This document shows, piece by piece, positions 39,365 through 51,689 of a stretch of DNA of 64,000 nucleotides. The first letter of the stretch is position 1. Every line of letters begins with the position of its first letter. Below the pieces are notes generated by a model that was given only the letters and a program-made list of their open reading frames with translations, was not told the origin of the DNA and did not search any database. Origin of the DNA: Megalonaias nervosa (lineage: Eukaryota > Mollusca > Bivalvia > Unionida > Unionidae); contig JAECUM010096230.1 in NCBI GenBank assembly GCA_016617855.1, positions 62,001 through 126,000 on the forward strand. Reading direction: 5' to 3'. The translations under genes were made by a program, and so were the position numbers.

Positions 39365-39897
39365 ATGTTTCATATTGTGTGCGCGACATATTGAATACGA
39401 TGTCGCACCAAAACACGTATGGCAAAGCCAACTTGAGTTCAGACACGTAGTGGACGAGCAGCAATTACTGGGAGTTGTTTCGATGTGGAGCTTCGTCGTT
39501 TACCTTTATAGGTAGAGCTAAAAGTTCTGGTATAAGTTGGCAGCGGTGATATCGCGGCTGCTTTAACAATGTTACCATGGACACCATGGAGTAAATACCC
39601 TGGTGAAAAGCACCTTCCTGGACACAATTAATTTGGGCCAGGTACACGACTTCATATTCGACTCCATTCTAATAACAAACCAAGGCCTGGTTAAGTACTT
39701 GTGAATCTCAATCATGCTGCGTGTTACCTACATGACCTTGAGCACCAAGCATCAAAAGATATCCGTACACGTCAGCGAGCTGATGTCGATCTCATCCATG
39801 ACTTGAATACAATTCATTCAGCACTGGGAGAACGAATCGAAAGATGGGTCGTTAAAGTAGGTATGAAAGCCAAGATTGCACTTGAAGGTTCCCATTA
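39365..39897 (+). pseudogene. Zinc-ribbon / phospholipase A2-like protein (right copy)
   Basis: The PLA2 part is recognisable: PGEKHLPGHN and FGPGTRLHIRLHSNNKPRP (39592-39695, broken by a stop), then NLNHAACYLHDLEHQ with the His-Asp pair (39704-39750) and the helical tail RQRADVDLIHDLNTIHSALG. It parallels the left copy at 9805-10323 in sequence and orientation. The zinc-ribbon start is too decayed to place exactly. Confidence 0.65.
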
Positions 39898-39959
39898 AAA
39901 GCAAATTAATATTAATGCAAACAAGGAACACAAAAAGCCGGACACTATCAAAAATATGC

Positions 39960-40912
39960 TACAGTCCGCATGGGTATTGGAAAGGTGAAGCCGCTGTAGA
40001 AATGTTAGCGCGGCAAAGGACACTCATGGGATGGCACGAGCATGGTTGACCATACAAACGCTGTGGCAAATTTACTTACTGGTACCAAAAAGATTTCACG
40101 TTGGTGGTTTTATGTCCAAATACCTAATGAGGTCCATCAGGCTGATTTGCTGTTTATTATACACAATCTTGTCCATGATATGCATAGTAGATTGGGCCTT
40201 AACAAATACGCGTTAACGATTGTCGATGTTACAAGCAGATATAAGAAGCTCAGCCGTTTCGGTTAAGAGATTCTGCAAGTTTCGCAGACGTACTCTGACG
40301 AATTTATGCACGTGGACCGCTCACACGGCCACGATTATAACATGTGGATCCTGGTAAAGAATTTATCGGATCTGTTGCTGCGCTTTTGACCAAACACCAT
40401 ATGCGAGTACGTGTCGGAGATGTCAATAGCATCGTGACCAAGCTATTGTGGAACGATTTGATCGTAATCTTGCAGAAGGGTTATCTGGTCATCATTACGC
40501 GCAGGAATTGTTAATGTGGCCAGAGCTGTATCAGGAATGGGAAGCACGACCTCCATTAGTCATATCAGCATTGAACAATGAAGTCAAATGCACGACTGAA
40601 TTAAAACCAGCAAATACGAGTCAACAAAAGACTGTTACTGTTAAATGGTTTCACAGCCAGCACCATTACAACCCCTCGGATACAAGTTTGTTCGGTATCT
40701 GCATGCACCTGGAGAGTTGGAAGGTGGACTACGTCGTGCTAGACCCGGTATGGTTCGTGGATGTGTTTTCAATTTCGGAACGGGCTGATACTCCGAGTCA
40801 ACTGGCACGTTACTATTTGGGACCGTCACCTGGTGAACCAATACCTCCCAGCCGAGAATTTGTGCGAGAGGAATTGCAAGTCGTTTCATCAAATATGGAA
40901 CTGCCGGCATGA
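39960..40912 (+). pseudogene. Polinton retroviral-like integrase (right copy)
   Basis: Pieces in several frames: WLTIQTLWQIYLLVPK (40043-40090), IPNEVHQADLLFIIHN with the first catalytic Asp (40120-40170), LTIVDVTSRYKK (40216-40250), a VDPGKEFIGS region with the second Asp near 40345, and the C-terminal FVREELQVVSSNMELPA to 40912. Same family as the left copy, more broken. Confidence 0.7.
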
Positions 40913-41149
40913 TTTATTTTGACATGTTGATGCACTAACTAGTATCAATCAAAAATTTGGTTCAGAACAACACTATGACCAAACGTGTAAGTGGTGATCT
41001 CATCACACATCGCTTGATATCAAGCGGGGACAAACTCACTTTGGTGTATCAGTAAACACCCATGAGATGTTTCTGTTCCATATCATGTTTGCCGTGTTTG
41101 TAAATTCACGTAGGTCTCGAAGACATTCCACGCACAGTTCGTATTTGAG

Positions 41150-44007
41150 ATCTTTCTTTACAGTCACCCGTGAAAACCTTTGGCCATTTAAATGTTTTTG
41201 CTGGATCCAACCACAGTCGAGTATAGTTTAGGTCGCAGTCCCACATACTCTTCGATTAGTTTACCCAAGCAATCATCTTTGAACTTCGTAACAACCTTTA
41301 TATTGGCATTTCTAAACAACGGATGTTCTTTCTGATACTCTCTGGTATCAAATTCGTTTACCAAACATGGTTGTGCTATGTCCACGTACACATCATCGGT
41401 GGTGACATGTATCAGCAACGAGTCAGTGTCGGTATACAGCATCTTGAACCGATCCTGGCAAAACGGTTTTGATTTGGTCATAGTAAAACTCATTCATAAG
41501 TAGTTTCGACGAGTCTAACACAAATGATTCAAAATTGTCTGGTTTTGACAGCGTTAGTTTTGAGTTTTTACTATGAACGGCAACAAGTCCACCATCAAGG
41601 ATTTTTCTGGATTCAAAGGCCGGGTCGGCGATGAGCCTTTGAAGTTTGTCTTGTTCACTATCACGGACAAGACCTCCGAGGATTCTTTTGCGCATATTCT
41701 CCATGGTTTTCCCAAACACGGCATTGTTCGTAAGTTTGAGAGAAAAGTCGTTATGAAAGTCATTGGTGGCCTTAGTCCTTAGATCCGTATTCATCTAAAT
41801 ATACTGGACCATCCAGGCTTGCTGGCGAAGTTTAAGCACTCGATGGATCTTGGTTACACACATACCCAAACGCCGATACAGCTGAAGGTTTCGTATGTAC
41901 ATAGTTGTGTTTCGTTCTAAGACCTGGTACCATATTAGTGCATTATCTGTATTTGCGTCCAGATTCATCTATGATCACTCACTGATACGGGGACAATCAC
42001 GTACCAGGCATATACGGCGCTTCTGGTGTTAGCGGATAATCGCTATGTGTCACTCATGTAAATGTTCGTTGTATTCCAGATCAACTTCAGAGAATTATCT
42101 GTGGTCATTATTGATGTTGTAATCATTCACGTGTTTTTGTTTGTCAATGTGCGCAGGATAGATCTACTAACACCCACCAACCGAAGCGGTTGCATTACTG
42201 CCCATCCATAAAGGTTATTGGTATTTAGATACATGATGTAATTGTTGGGGGCAGCAGGGTCGTATCCGTTCACGTTTGGGTTGTTGGCACGAGAGTATCT
42301 ATAACTTGACATTGATATTCCGCCACGAAATGATTGCACGATAAGCAGACGTTGGCCAATGTTAATGAGCAATTCCAGCTAGATTTTGGTTTTGGACATC
42401 AATGTATCTCAACCCCAAAATCGGTGACGAGAAGTGCCACATCGAGCTTGTACACGTGTATGGTTGTGCCATGAAATTTCTCAAACACATCAGAAAGCGA
42501 CAACACATCGCGCAGACACATATCGTGACAGTCACCCAGATTTTTAATGCAGACCAAACTTTCTTTGCGTATTCGTAATCTTCTTCAGAAATAACTTCGT
42601 GACATATCGAAGAACAAAATGCTTTGATCGGTGGACAATATCGGCGAGTAATTACAAAGTTGTCAGAGGTTAATTGTTCGCTAACGTGTCCAAAGATGAA
42701 GTCATAAACTGTAATAAATAGACGAACTGCAGTTGACCCAGCCTAAACGTCATGTATTTTTCCGTGTTGTTTTTGTTTTGTGTGGGTAAATCCTCAACAG
42801 CAATTTGCAAGCGTTGTGCGCTGCACCTCTGTACGCACCAGCGATGTGACAGTGTTGACGGACTTTTAGAACCGGAACTTTGAGTTCCATGAGAGGAAGG
42901 GCTGTCCTTCATTGAAAGCCTTTCCATAGATCCAGCAATGAGTGGCTGAGGAAACTCATGAATGTTATCATCCATCATAGTCATGACTGACAGTGCATAA
43001 AGCTGCTGTCGAATCCATTTTGCTGTAAGTTCGATCGATTTAAGAAACAACTCAGCTGTGTTTGGAGAGCTAGCGCTTTGGGCAAGATAAATGACTTGTT
43101 GCGCAGTTCTCCATCACATCGAACTGCTACACAACAGAACCCGATTTATTCAACGACTTGCACTGTTCCATCGACATCAAAAGCACAGCTGAGCGCATTC
43201 GCGTCTACTACTGAAACATTCAGACATTAAAATTCCGCATATATAAGAGACTTTCATCTTTCGTTGAACTGCAGTAAATTTGACAATGTTTTTAATAGTT
43301 TCTGGCAGTATTGTTCGCTGCATTTTCGCTAATACTACCACAGTAAAACTCCTGGCTGGTGAGCAGTTGCTAAGTCTTAAATACATGCATGCAACCTCTA
43401 CATGGATATTTCTTATGTGTGTGCTTACTGTGTTGGTTAAGTAATCAAGCAAGTTTCTTTATCCATACGTAGTGCGATACTCACTTATTTTAAAATTTCA
43501 TTTAGCAGTAACAATTCATTCTGGATTCTCCCGTGTTGTCCATGTGGGAATAGTGCAAGCGGATAAAAGCCTTTGTCATAACTGAACACATTAACAGCGA
43601 TTCCTGGATTAAGTATTTCAAATTTTCTCACGGTGTCTGTAGTAACCTGAACGGGAAATTTAATATCATCAAAGTTAAATTCACCCATGTGTTGCTGGTA
43701 TTTTCGAGGCACGGCTTGGTGATTACTAGCCGGATATAACTCCAATAAAACTGCCCATTCGAAACATCTGTCAGCTTGTTTTACGCTTATAACTGACATT
43801 GGTGGGACCACGCTGTTGTTACTTACTGTATTCATGAAAAGGGTGATACGGTGAGAGATGTACCTCGAATAGGCGATATCTTTCTAGAGTCCATCCCGAT
43901 CCTATATTTGTGTATTTTTTCCAACGTTTCAAGAATCTTTTCAATGCCTTGTCAATTTCATCGCTGATAGCGCTGCTGACTTTGCAGTTCAAGAATATGT
44001 GGCACAT
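41150..44007 (-). pseudogene. polB: Protein-primed DNA polymerase B of the old Polinton
   Basis: Read right to left: N-terminal region with FEWAVLLELYPASN and FDDIKFPVQVTTDTVRKFEI (43835-43485); motif A as YLNTNNLYGWAVMQPL (about 42240-42190, Asn where Asp is expected); motif B as KLTNNAVFGKTMENMRKRI (about 41740-41680); motif C as MLYTDTDSLLIHV (about 41440-41400), intact; C-terminal GLRPKLYS near 41240. Many frameshifts lie between. It is distinct from the polymerase of element B. It ends tail-to-tail with the integrase. Confidence 0.8.
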
Positions 44008-44272
44008 GGCAGTAGTCTTAAATCAATCATTGTCAAGTGGCATAACCAAATACGTGCTAAGGACAATGTCTACTTTAATGCCAGAGTGACCAAAGTTTTG
44101 TAACACCACTACGTTTTCAGGAATCCTATTGTTAACAGTTATCGAGCGTCTTTACCTGGTTTGTATATGGGTGGGATAATTGCCAGCTGCTTTACTAATT
44201 GACCACTACGCGTAGATATTTGAATTCATGTACTTGTGTTTGCTGTATTTTGCACAGACATACTCAGCAGTT
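44008..44272. other. Gap between old polymerase and SAP-like gene
   Basis: About 265 bp with no gene I can support; the start of the old polymerase probably lay here. Confidence 0.4.
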
Positions 44273-44581
44273 TCAGTAGCAATAGCAGGCGCACGAGTTT
44301 TGTTCATCCTCAAAACGACGGTTTAGTTCATACTCACCTAATATCACAAGTATGTCACCTCTTGGCATTTGGATATTATGTTCACGTGGAAATTGCTTTA
44401 ATTGTTGTAATGTTGTTTTATTAGTAATTGTCGATATTGCAGTTGCAATAGCAACTAGTGGTGGTGGATTCAGTGCAACTATAGGTCTCAATAATTTAAG
44501 TCTGTCAGCCTTTTTCATACGACATGGTATACATATTCCATGCTGCCATGCGAATTGTTTAAGCTGATGTACGGTAGGCAT
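44273..44581 (-). CDS. SAP-like repeat protein
   Basis: An intact 102-residue minus-strand frame begins MPTVHQLKQFAWQHGICIP and carries two related helix-turn-helix units: LKQFAWQHGICIPCRMKKAD then LKQFPREHNIQMPRGD. This alternation resembles SAP/Rho-N-type DNA-binding modules. Proteins of this sort often sit next to the polymerase in Polintons and could bind DNA ends. It is directly upstream of the old polymerase in the same direction. Confidence 0.5.
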   Translation of the reverse strand: MPTVHQLKQFAWQHGICIPCRMKKADRLKLLRPIVALNPPPLVAIATAISTITNKTTLQQLKQFPREHNIQMPRGDILVILGEYELNRRFEDEQNSCACYCY

Positions 44582-45365
44582 GCTTATATAAGGGAAAAGG
44601 GGTATCTAATTAACAATTCCATTAATGACTTCTTTTAATTCTTGTATTTTATCAGGGTCAGAAACTGCAATTGCTTCAAATCACTGGGCTTGCAAAGTTG
44701 ATTATATGACCTGACTTCGATGCCACACTTAATACATTGCCATGTACCCGGACCCTAACGTACGTTTTACACTATACGTAACGACGTTTTTGCCGCAGAA
44801 TTCGTATTTTCCAAGGCGGACAGCTGTGCACTTATTACTTTCCAATACCATGGATATTTATATACATATATGCAAGCTTTTATCTAACTGGTGGAAACAC
44901 TGCTATAGTTCAGATGTATCCATGCTTTTGATGTGCCGTCACAGCATTTTTTTTCCCATCTTCTCTGCACCAGGTGGTACAATTTCAAGGATAGGCGGAT
45001 AGTGAGCCTCACCAGAGTCCATCACGCGAATTTATGGTAACTCGAAGTTTTAAATCGGGCTTTCTCTTATTATTGGCATCATCAAAATCATTTGCAAAGG
45101 TGAATAAAATAAATTCCTGTGCACTATCAACCCAAACGACCCATCATGACACTACTGTGCCAACCCGAGATGGGCCACACTCGGTGCACTGAAATCTGAT
45201 AGCATAAAAATTCTTCGAGTTTCGGTAAATTTTCTTAATCATTTTTGCTTTGTTGCTTTCAATAATAGCGTCTGAAACTTGCTGCTGGTGTTTGCGTTGC
45301 TGTTCTTCTGCATCGTTATAATACTTTTCATGTATCCACTGAAGAGTAGCGAGTTCAGATACCAC
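44582..45365 (-). pseudogene. Unrecognised protein at the right edge of the old Polinton
   Basis: The minus-strand frame 45365-45144 (LATLQWIHEKYYNDAEEQQR, then FQCTECGPSRVGT) has a TECG zinc-like knuckle and continues as broken coding-like sequence to about 44700, where WQCIKCGIEVRSYNQL suggests a second C-x2-C. The two could form one zinc-binding unit. TATATTAAAG at 45370 (plus orientation) may be part of its control region. To the right of 45.4 kb no more Polinton genes are seen. Confidence 0.35.
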
Positions 45366-46266
45366 ACCTATATTAAAGGCTCAAAATCAGTTATTTAATT
45401 AGCCTGCTCTCGGATATCCTCATTACAGCTAGAACAAGTCTCACTAAAATCATTGAATTTTTAATGGGAGAGTTTTATTCCTCTTTTGCGGTTGTACTTT
45501 TTCATGCACAATATTCTGCAGATTATTTTTATTTTCTTCATAGATCTGCCCAAGTTTATTTCATTTCATTTCTATGGTTACTCCAAAGTTTACCATTGTA
45601 TTCTGTTATGAATATGTTAATGCATGTAGCATCTTCTGTGCTTTTTTAATAAATGTGTATGAAGCATTCAGTCAAAATAGCAAACTCAGTTTATCCATTA
45701 CACTTTTAGCATTCTAGTCATTTGCTAAATTAATGCCACTAATAGAGACCGCCATAAATTCATTCCAAATATCTTTTGCCATAATAATTTCTTTAATACA
45801 AAAGAATTTTTCATCGAAGCTGTGCTTGTTTGAATTCGATCTTTGAATTTATTGGCATGCAACCAATTCCAAGCATGATCCATATTAGATTTTTATAGTC
45901 CATTAATGTGTGCAGTCTAGATCAGTTTTAGATATCAAAGATTATGTGTGCCACATATCCATCACTAATATTGACTTAATAATCATTAAATGACTTTCAT
46001 CTGTTTCACTTTTCATGTCTCCCTATTATTAAAAGTTTTATTTTATTCTGAAAGTTAGACTTGATCCAGCAATGTCATGTTTCAAAGTCAAATGCCTTAA
46101 CCCAATGAACATTGCTGTATTGATAAGCTTAATGAAAATTCTCATATTTGATTGGTCAAATGCATGGATAATTAAATTGCTAAATATGCATGGGTCGTAT
46201 ATGGGTTCACAAAGTTACTGGGATAGAGGCCATGATTATTATTATTATTATTATTATTGTGTGTAC
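45366..46266. other. Non-coding sequence right of the old Polinton
   Basis: AT-rich with no supported gene; a short (ATT)n microsatellite at 46236-46259. The right end (TIR) of the old Polinton should lie near the left side of this stretch, but I could not identify an inverted partner on the left. Confidence 0.4.
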
Positions 46267-46600
46267 TGCATGCTCAGCCATTAAACAGTGTCATCAGCAG
46301 CAACATGCAGAGCCTGCAGTCCACCTGGGAACTTTGTCAGTGGACAGTGTTCACAATGTGTGACATAGTCTAAAGAGCTCCACTGCAACAGGAAGAGTTA
46401 GTGGCCTGGCCCCATTGGACAAGGTTGACTGCACAATGCCCCTGTCCTGTCCGAAAGCGGTTCAGCGTGGTCCACAGATGACATGGGAGGTTGAAGCCCG
46501 GAGGGCAGACAGACAGCTCAGCTATGAGGGAGTGGTTTACAACATCTGTTGAAGACCACTCAATGCTCCATGCTGAAATAGCTGTCATATCCTCCAGCAA
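46267..46600 (-). pseudogene. C-terminal fragment of a LINE (non-LTR) reverse transcriptase ORF
   Basis: The minus-strand frame 46600-46370 reads LIAELSVCPPGFNLPCHLW then TTLNRFRTGQGHCAVNLVQW and continues to TMSHIVNT, after which a frameshift leads on to about 46270. This series (an Asn-Arg-Phe-Arg-Thr-Gly phrase, a conserved Trp and a Met-Ser-His-Ile-Val near Cys/Pro) is typical of the C-terminal end of jockey/I-type LINE polyproteins. GC content is higher than in the surroundings. Nothing upstream of it survives. Confidence 0.65.
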
Positions 46601-47189
46601 TGGACCATCCAGATAGGGTGTCTCAAGTCAAGCAGACTGCTGGATGTGAGGTGACATCCATGTACAGTGGAAGTTTCTCACTGGCATAGACCTTAGCCAA
46701 CACTTTTGTGGTTGCTTCCTGGCGACGCAGATGTAGAGGAGGAATATTGCTGAGTCCTGGCAGCCATTGTAAAGGAGGCCATGATTGGTGACAGGGACTC
46801 AAAGGGGCTAGAGGGGCAAAACAGACACTTTGCTGCTACTCTTGATATTAGCATCACACAATAGTTGTCTTTTCTCTAAACTAGCTTTAGTGCAGAATGT
46901 GAAGATTTGGCCTAATACACAGAAGGAAAAGACATAATGTTACAAGGCTGGGTACAGCTGATGTCACGATATACCAATAACATTACAATGAAGAGCATCT
47001 GAACCTCATTACATAGTCTGGTCATTTACATCTCCTTTCTTACTGGATTTCAATCTGTGATTAGAGAAGGAAGGTAATATCTAATCCATGTGCTCAAGCA
47101 CTAATGAAAGGAGATGATAGACAACAGGCCTTTGAAATTCGATCAGTAAAAATACATTAGAATATCTGAGAAAAAATACAGATTAAAAA

Positions 47190-47231
<42 letters not shown>

Positions 47232-48030
47232 CCTTTTCGAAGGATAATACCACTGCCACCATAATTAGCTGTAGTTCTGTGTACCACAAAATGAATGAGT
47301 GTTCAATTTTCATGCCATGTCTTGTACAGTGCCACCCACTTGACCAACCACAGTTCACGTGTAACATATGATCAACATCCTTCCCAGCCAGTTCATATTG
47401 TTACATCTCTTGTTTTAAATTGCCCCTAGTGATTTTGACATGCTGGAGTCAGAATAATTTTGTAGATTTTGTGTTAAGTGTTTATTTTGTTTATGTAAGT
47501 TGGGTTTTTTTTCCTCTGATGAAAAGCTTGCTTAGACTGAAATGTTGGCAAACCATTTTGAATTTGTGCCGTTATCAATTTCTATATAAATATATATATA
47601 GGCAAGGTGGATGGGGGTGCATTCTTCATCAATTTTTCTTTAAGGGTGTTTATCATGATTGGTCAAGTGGGTGACACTGTACAAGACAAGGCAAGAAAAC
47701 CTAACACTTACTTGCACAGAACTGCAGCCAATAATGGCCCAATTAAAATCTGTTTCCTTTTAAAGTGAAGTCTCAGCCAAAATCAGTTCCTAGATCTTTG
47801 TAAGCCCATTCTCTGGTGCTTTTAAAAGCTGTGATTGACCATTTTTTTTTTGTTTAACCATCTTTTCCTAACAGGATGTCACATTCAGTGTGATGGTTGG
47901 TTGGCTGGTGCTTAACAATATGGTGGCTCATCAGAGACTATTTAGTGATGAGGCAAATGGACACATCGTGATTTCTTATTCTGTTTGATCTTGTTAGAAT
48001 TCCAACCTGTGACCTTTGGGTAGCGAGTCT
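46601..48030. repeat. Non-coding region with (CA)n microsatellite
   Basis: A (CA)n run at 47193-47230 is the only distinct repeat. Two phrases, GGGTGACACTGTACAAGAC (47669) and its inverse near 47320-47340 (GTCTTGTACAGTGCCACCC), form an inverted repeat about 330 bp apart; sequence between them could be a small mobile element (about 47310-47690). No supported gene. Confidence 0.4.
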
Positions 48031-48033
48031 AGA

Positions 48034-48300
48034 ATAGGGGTCTCAAACTCATATCACCATGGGGGGCCAAATAAGGACTGGTACATTGGCTCGAGGGCTG
48101 TATCACTGAAACCTTTTCATACAGTGAAAAAGTTGCTCGTACAAAAGGTAGCCAATTGAAACTAGAAGTAAACTGTGTAACAATCAAATTTTTATTAAAT
48201 AAAAGGGCTAGCTGAGAAGGAAAAATCTGCTTAGTTAATTATTTTACAAATTCCATGTAACGATGTGGGCCACTGGGACAACTCCAACGGCTGCATGATA
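48034..48300. mobile_element. Possible hAT-type non-autonomous element
   Basis: GGGGTCTCAAACTCATATCA (48037) followed by GGGGGGCCAAATAAGG and GGCTCGAGGGCTGTATCACT is the typical wording of hAT-related MITEs in animal genomes. GTGGGCCACTGGGACAACT near 48264 could be the other half. I could not fix ends or target duplication. Confidence 0.35.
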
Positions 48301-48770
48301 TAGCACTTTAACAATGAACTGCATTGGCTCCTACAAGCATGCTGACTTTCCTTTATTTTATAATCACATGTTAAAAAATTTATGCAAACCAACCAAGATG
48401 AGAGAAGAATTTTTGAAAGTGCATTTATTAATAACAGAAATACTTAGAACACAAGTTTCTTGGATTTACTATAAGGAATCATTGTTATATCAGCAAATAA
48501 CTGAAAACGATTACAGTGACTGGATTATAATTTCACGATTATGCACTACCAATATAATGTCTGATTTCATTGTGACAAACGAAAAACTGGTTAGGCATCT
48601 GACCTACTAAGTACAAACAGGGCTTCTGCAGAATGCAAAGTCTCACTTGTCAACCAAAGAAAGATGTAACCCAGCTATCAATGACTTACAAAAATATTAA
48701 ACACAAAATTCTGCTGGCATTATTGGCACAGTCAAAAGAAACTCATTTGCACCTATTTATTCAGACACAA

Positions 48771-49170
48771 GAGTTAGGCTCTTGTCAGTACTCAAGATAA
48801 TCAATACTAAGTAATCATAAGAGTTAGGCTTTTGTCAGTATTCAAGATGATCAATACTAAGTAATGACAAGAGTTAGGCTTTTGTCAGTACTCAAGATAA
48901 TCAATACTAAGTAATCATAAGAGTTAGGCTTTTGTCAGTACTCAAGATAATCAATACTAAGTAATCATAAGAGTTAGGCTTTTGTCAGTAATCAAGATGA
49001 TCAATACTAAGTAATGACAAGAGTTAGGCTTTTGTCAGTACTCGAGATGATCAATACTAAGTAATGACAAGAGTTAGGCTTTTGTCAGTACTTGAGATGA
49101 TCAATACTAAGTAATGACAAGAGTTAGGCTTTTGTCAGTACTCAAGACAATCAATACTACATAATTATAC
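48771..49170. repeat. 50-bp minisatellite, eight copies
   Basis: Eight units begin GAGTTAGGCT at 48771, 48821, 48871, 48921, 48971, 49021, 49071 and 49121. Two variant types alternate at the unit end (AATCATAA versus AATGACAA), showing block-wise duplication. Confidence 0.95.
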
Positions 49171-49263
49171 AGACAAAATGTTTGATGTAGGTCACTTTTC
49201 TCTGATATGGTTGTACTTCTTATGCTCAAATTAAGTCTGGTGATTGTACCTAATGGCTTTCTT

Positions 49264-49498
49264 TTGTGGGTTTAATGCCATTTTACAACACACAATAGCT
49301 ACACATGGCAGCTAGTATATTTAAAAGAGGAAGAATCCGGGAAAATCTTAAGAAAAGCCACCAAAACATGGGAAGCAACTGGCAAGATTTCTCACATACC
49401 CATGTTGGCCAAGCTGAGACTCAAGCCCAGGTTGGACAGAGGTGAGTTGACAGTGATCTGTAAAGGCAAGCCCTCACTTGGCCACCCAGGGTCCCTAA
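49264..49498 (-). mobile_element. SINE copy, longer relative of the 10.3-kb insertion
   Basis: Shares AGCTACACATGGCAGCTAGT and following GAGGAAGAATCCGGGAAAA with 10315-10440, and extends at the 5' side (minus orientation) through GGCTTGCCTTTACAGATCAC and CACCTCTGTCCAACCTGGGC. The 3' tail region is short (AAACCCACAAAAG). It shows that the 10.3-kb insert is one copy of a genome-wide family. Confidence 0.65.
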
Positions 49499-49949
49499 GA
49501 AACTCACCTAAATATTAAAGGTATACATATTGACTTCATTGTAAAAAGCAGGACATCATGACATAATTGTGATATCATGGCATAGTACTCATCAGAATGT
49601 ATGCACATATCAAGTATCATGAGTGTAAAAGCAATATGTAACAAAATAATTCACTCACTTAAACACGAATAGTGTACATAATCATTGGGGCATGAAGTGT
49701 CACAGTGACCTACTTCTGATATGGTGGTATATTACTCATCTAAATGCATGCTCAAATGTATTTTCTTGACTGTACATGCAAGTGTCTTCATAAACTGACG
49801 TCAACCTATAACAAGAGGGCCAAGTGAGCCCAAGACTTCTCACATGGCTGACAGCTGAATTTCAAATATAAAAGCAGTTAGCTAAGAAATCTGGGTTAAC
49901 TTAGTTTCTTCTTATGATGTTGACAGCATATGTTTAGATAACAGAATTT

Positions 49950-50455
49950 CTCCTTTTTCTTTTGTATTATCATCATTAGATCTACCTGACTGCACATAGG
50001 CATCATCTGTCCTAAACTGAAAGGCCTTTTGTATTATCATCCATACTTGACTGCACATAGGCATCATCTGTCCTATACTGAAAGGCCTTTTGTATTATCA
50101 TCCATACTTGACTGCACATAGGCATCATTTGTGTGAAAGGCCTTTTGTATTATCATCTATACTTGACTGCACGTAGGCATCATCTGTCCTATACTGAAAG
50201 GCCTTTTGTATTATCATCTATACTTGACTGCACATAGGCATCATCTGTCCTATACTGAAAGACCTTTTGCACTATCACCCATACCTGACTGCACATAGGG
50301 ATCATCTGTCCTATAGTGAAAGGCCTTTTGTATTATCATCCATACTTGACTGCATATAGGCATCATCTGTCCTATAGTGAAAGGCCTTTTGTATTATCAT
50401 CCATACTTGACAGCTCATAGGCATCATCTGTCCCATACTGAAAGGCCTTTATACC
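49950..50455. repeat. 61-bp minisatellite, about eight copies
   Basis: Unit starts TTTTGTATTATCATCCATAC and ends ACTGAAAGGCC. One copy (50121-50150) carries an internal deletion. Any frames across it are composed of repeat. Confidence 0.95.
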
Positions 50456-51689
50456 TTGATGCTTTCTTCAAGTTGGTCAAATTGTGTTCAGCATTTTTTT
50501 TAAAGATAATGTTTCAAAATGACAGCCATTTTTTAAATAGTGAATTAGAAATATTATATCAATTTCTAAAACCTAATCCTGGATGTGGTAAAATGTTGAA
50601 AAATTCTGTTGAACAGTTTCTAAGAGGTCATTTAAAGGTTTTCTCATCTTCAGTAATGGCAACCAAATTTGAGAGTGAATTGGAATAATTTATAAAAATG
50701 TGACAGCAAGTATTTTTCAGTGGGTTTTGCTAAAATCATTTAAAAGTTTTGTTTTTAGAAAACAGTGGCAATATCTGATGGTGGATTTTAAAAAGGCCAA
50801 AACCTGATCATGCCAGGATGCTTTCTTTCCAATTTTAGCTCAAATTATGTTCTGAGTGGTTTGGTAGAAGTTTATTAAAGGTTTTTGTATTTTCAGTAAC
50901 TGTGACCTAAACAGTGAGCTGAATGACCTAAATGTAAGAAGTGTACATCACTGGAGTGTGAAAAATGTAGGACACAGTGACCTACTTTTGTTATGATGGC
51001 ATAGTAATGACTAAGAAAACAATGACTCCAGGAGTATAATGTAAGCTCTTCTGCAGTTTGGTGCAAGTGAGCTAAATATGATACCAAAGTTTTGCCACCT
51101 TCTTGTTTGCTTTTATTGTGTGTCTTTAAAGCTGTACAGAAGTATTGGTGATCAAGCCAACAGATGCACATTAAGACTAAATGTTCTGAAATGGAAACTG
51201 CTGTCTCAATGCATCTGACTTGCAAAAACTTTAACAAAAAGTGTTAACACTGATGACGATATTGCTGCCATGATAAAAATTATGCCTATTTCCTCACTAT
51301 GGATACACAGGTGTCACACTAACCCTGAATTTCTACTGATTTACAGACTGATTATATAGAACATCATTAAAGCAGATATTATTTAACAGCATGTAACTAA
51401 AATCTGTGTACCAGACTGCCATTCATTTCCATCAGGCTGTAAATACCCACAATTCCTTGCTACATTCCTCAAAATTTCACATCTATATAAAAATATTATA
51501 ACCATTTGTCTGATGGTCCCCAAAAGAAAAGAAAAAAAATTTTGATAAACGAATGCAACTTTCAAAAAGTGTTTTGGAAGGGTAACTTTTACACATGCAT
51601 TTTCATTAAAACTTCAAATAAAAAATGCAAACAGTTTACTAAGCATAATTACATGATATCCACTGTGAATCTGAGGTAGTTAGTACACA
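50456..51689. other. Non-coding host DNA
   Basis: No gene, RNA or repeat array seen. A 103-codon frame at 50377-50688 starts inside the minisatellite and a minus frame at 50893-51237 lacks any domain; both are probably chance. Confidence 0.5.

Noticed and set aside
48771..50455. Regularly spaced repeats, considered as a CRISPR array
   Set aside because: Units are contiguous tandem repeats with no unique spacers, and the DNA is animal nuclear.
50377..50688. 103-codon plus-strand frame
   Set aside because: It begins inside a minisatellite and shows no domain or splice context.
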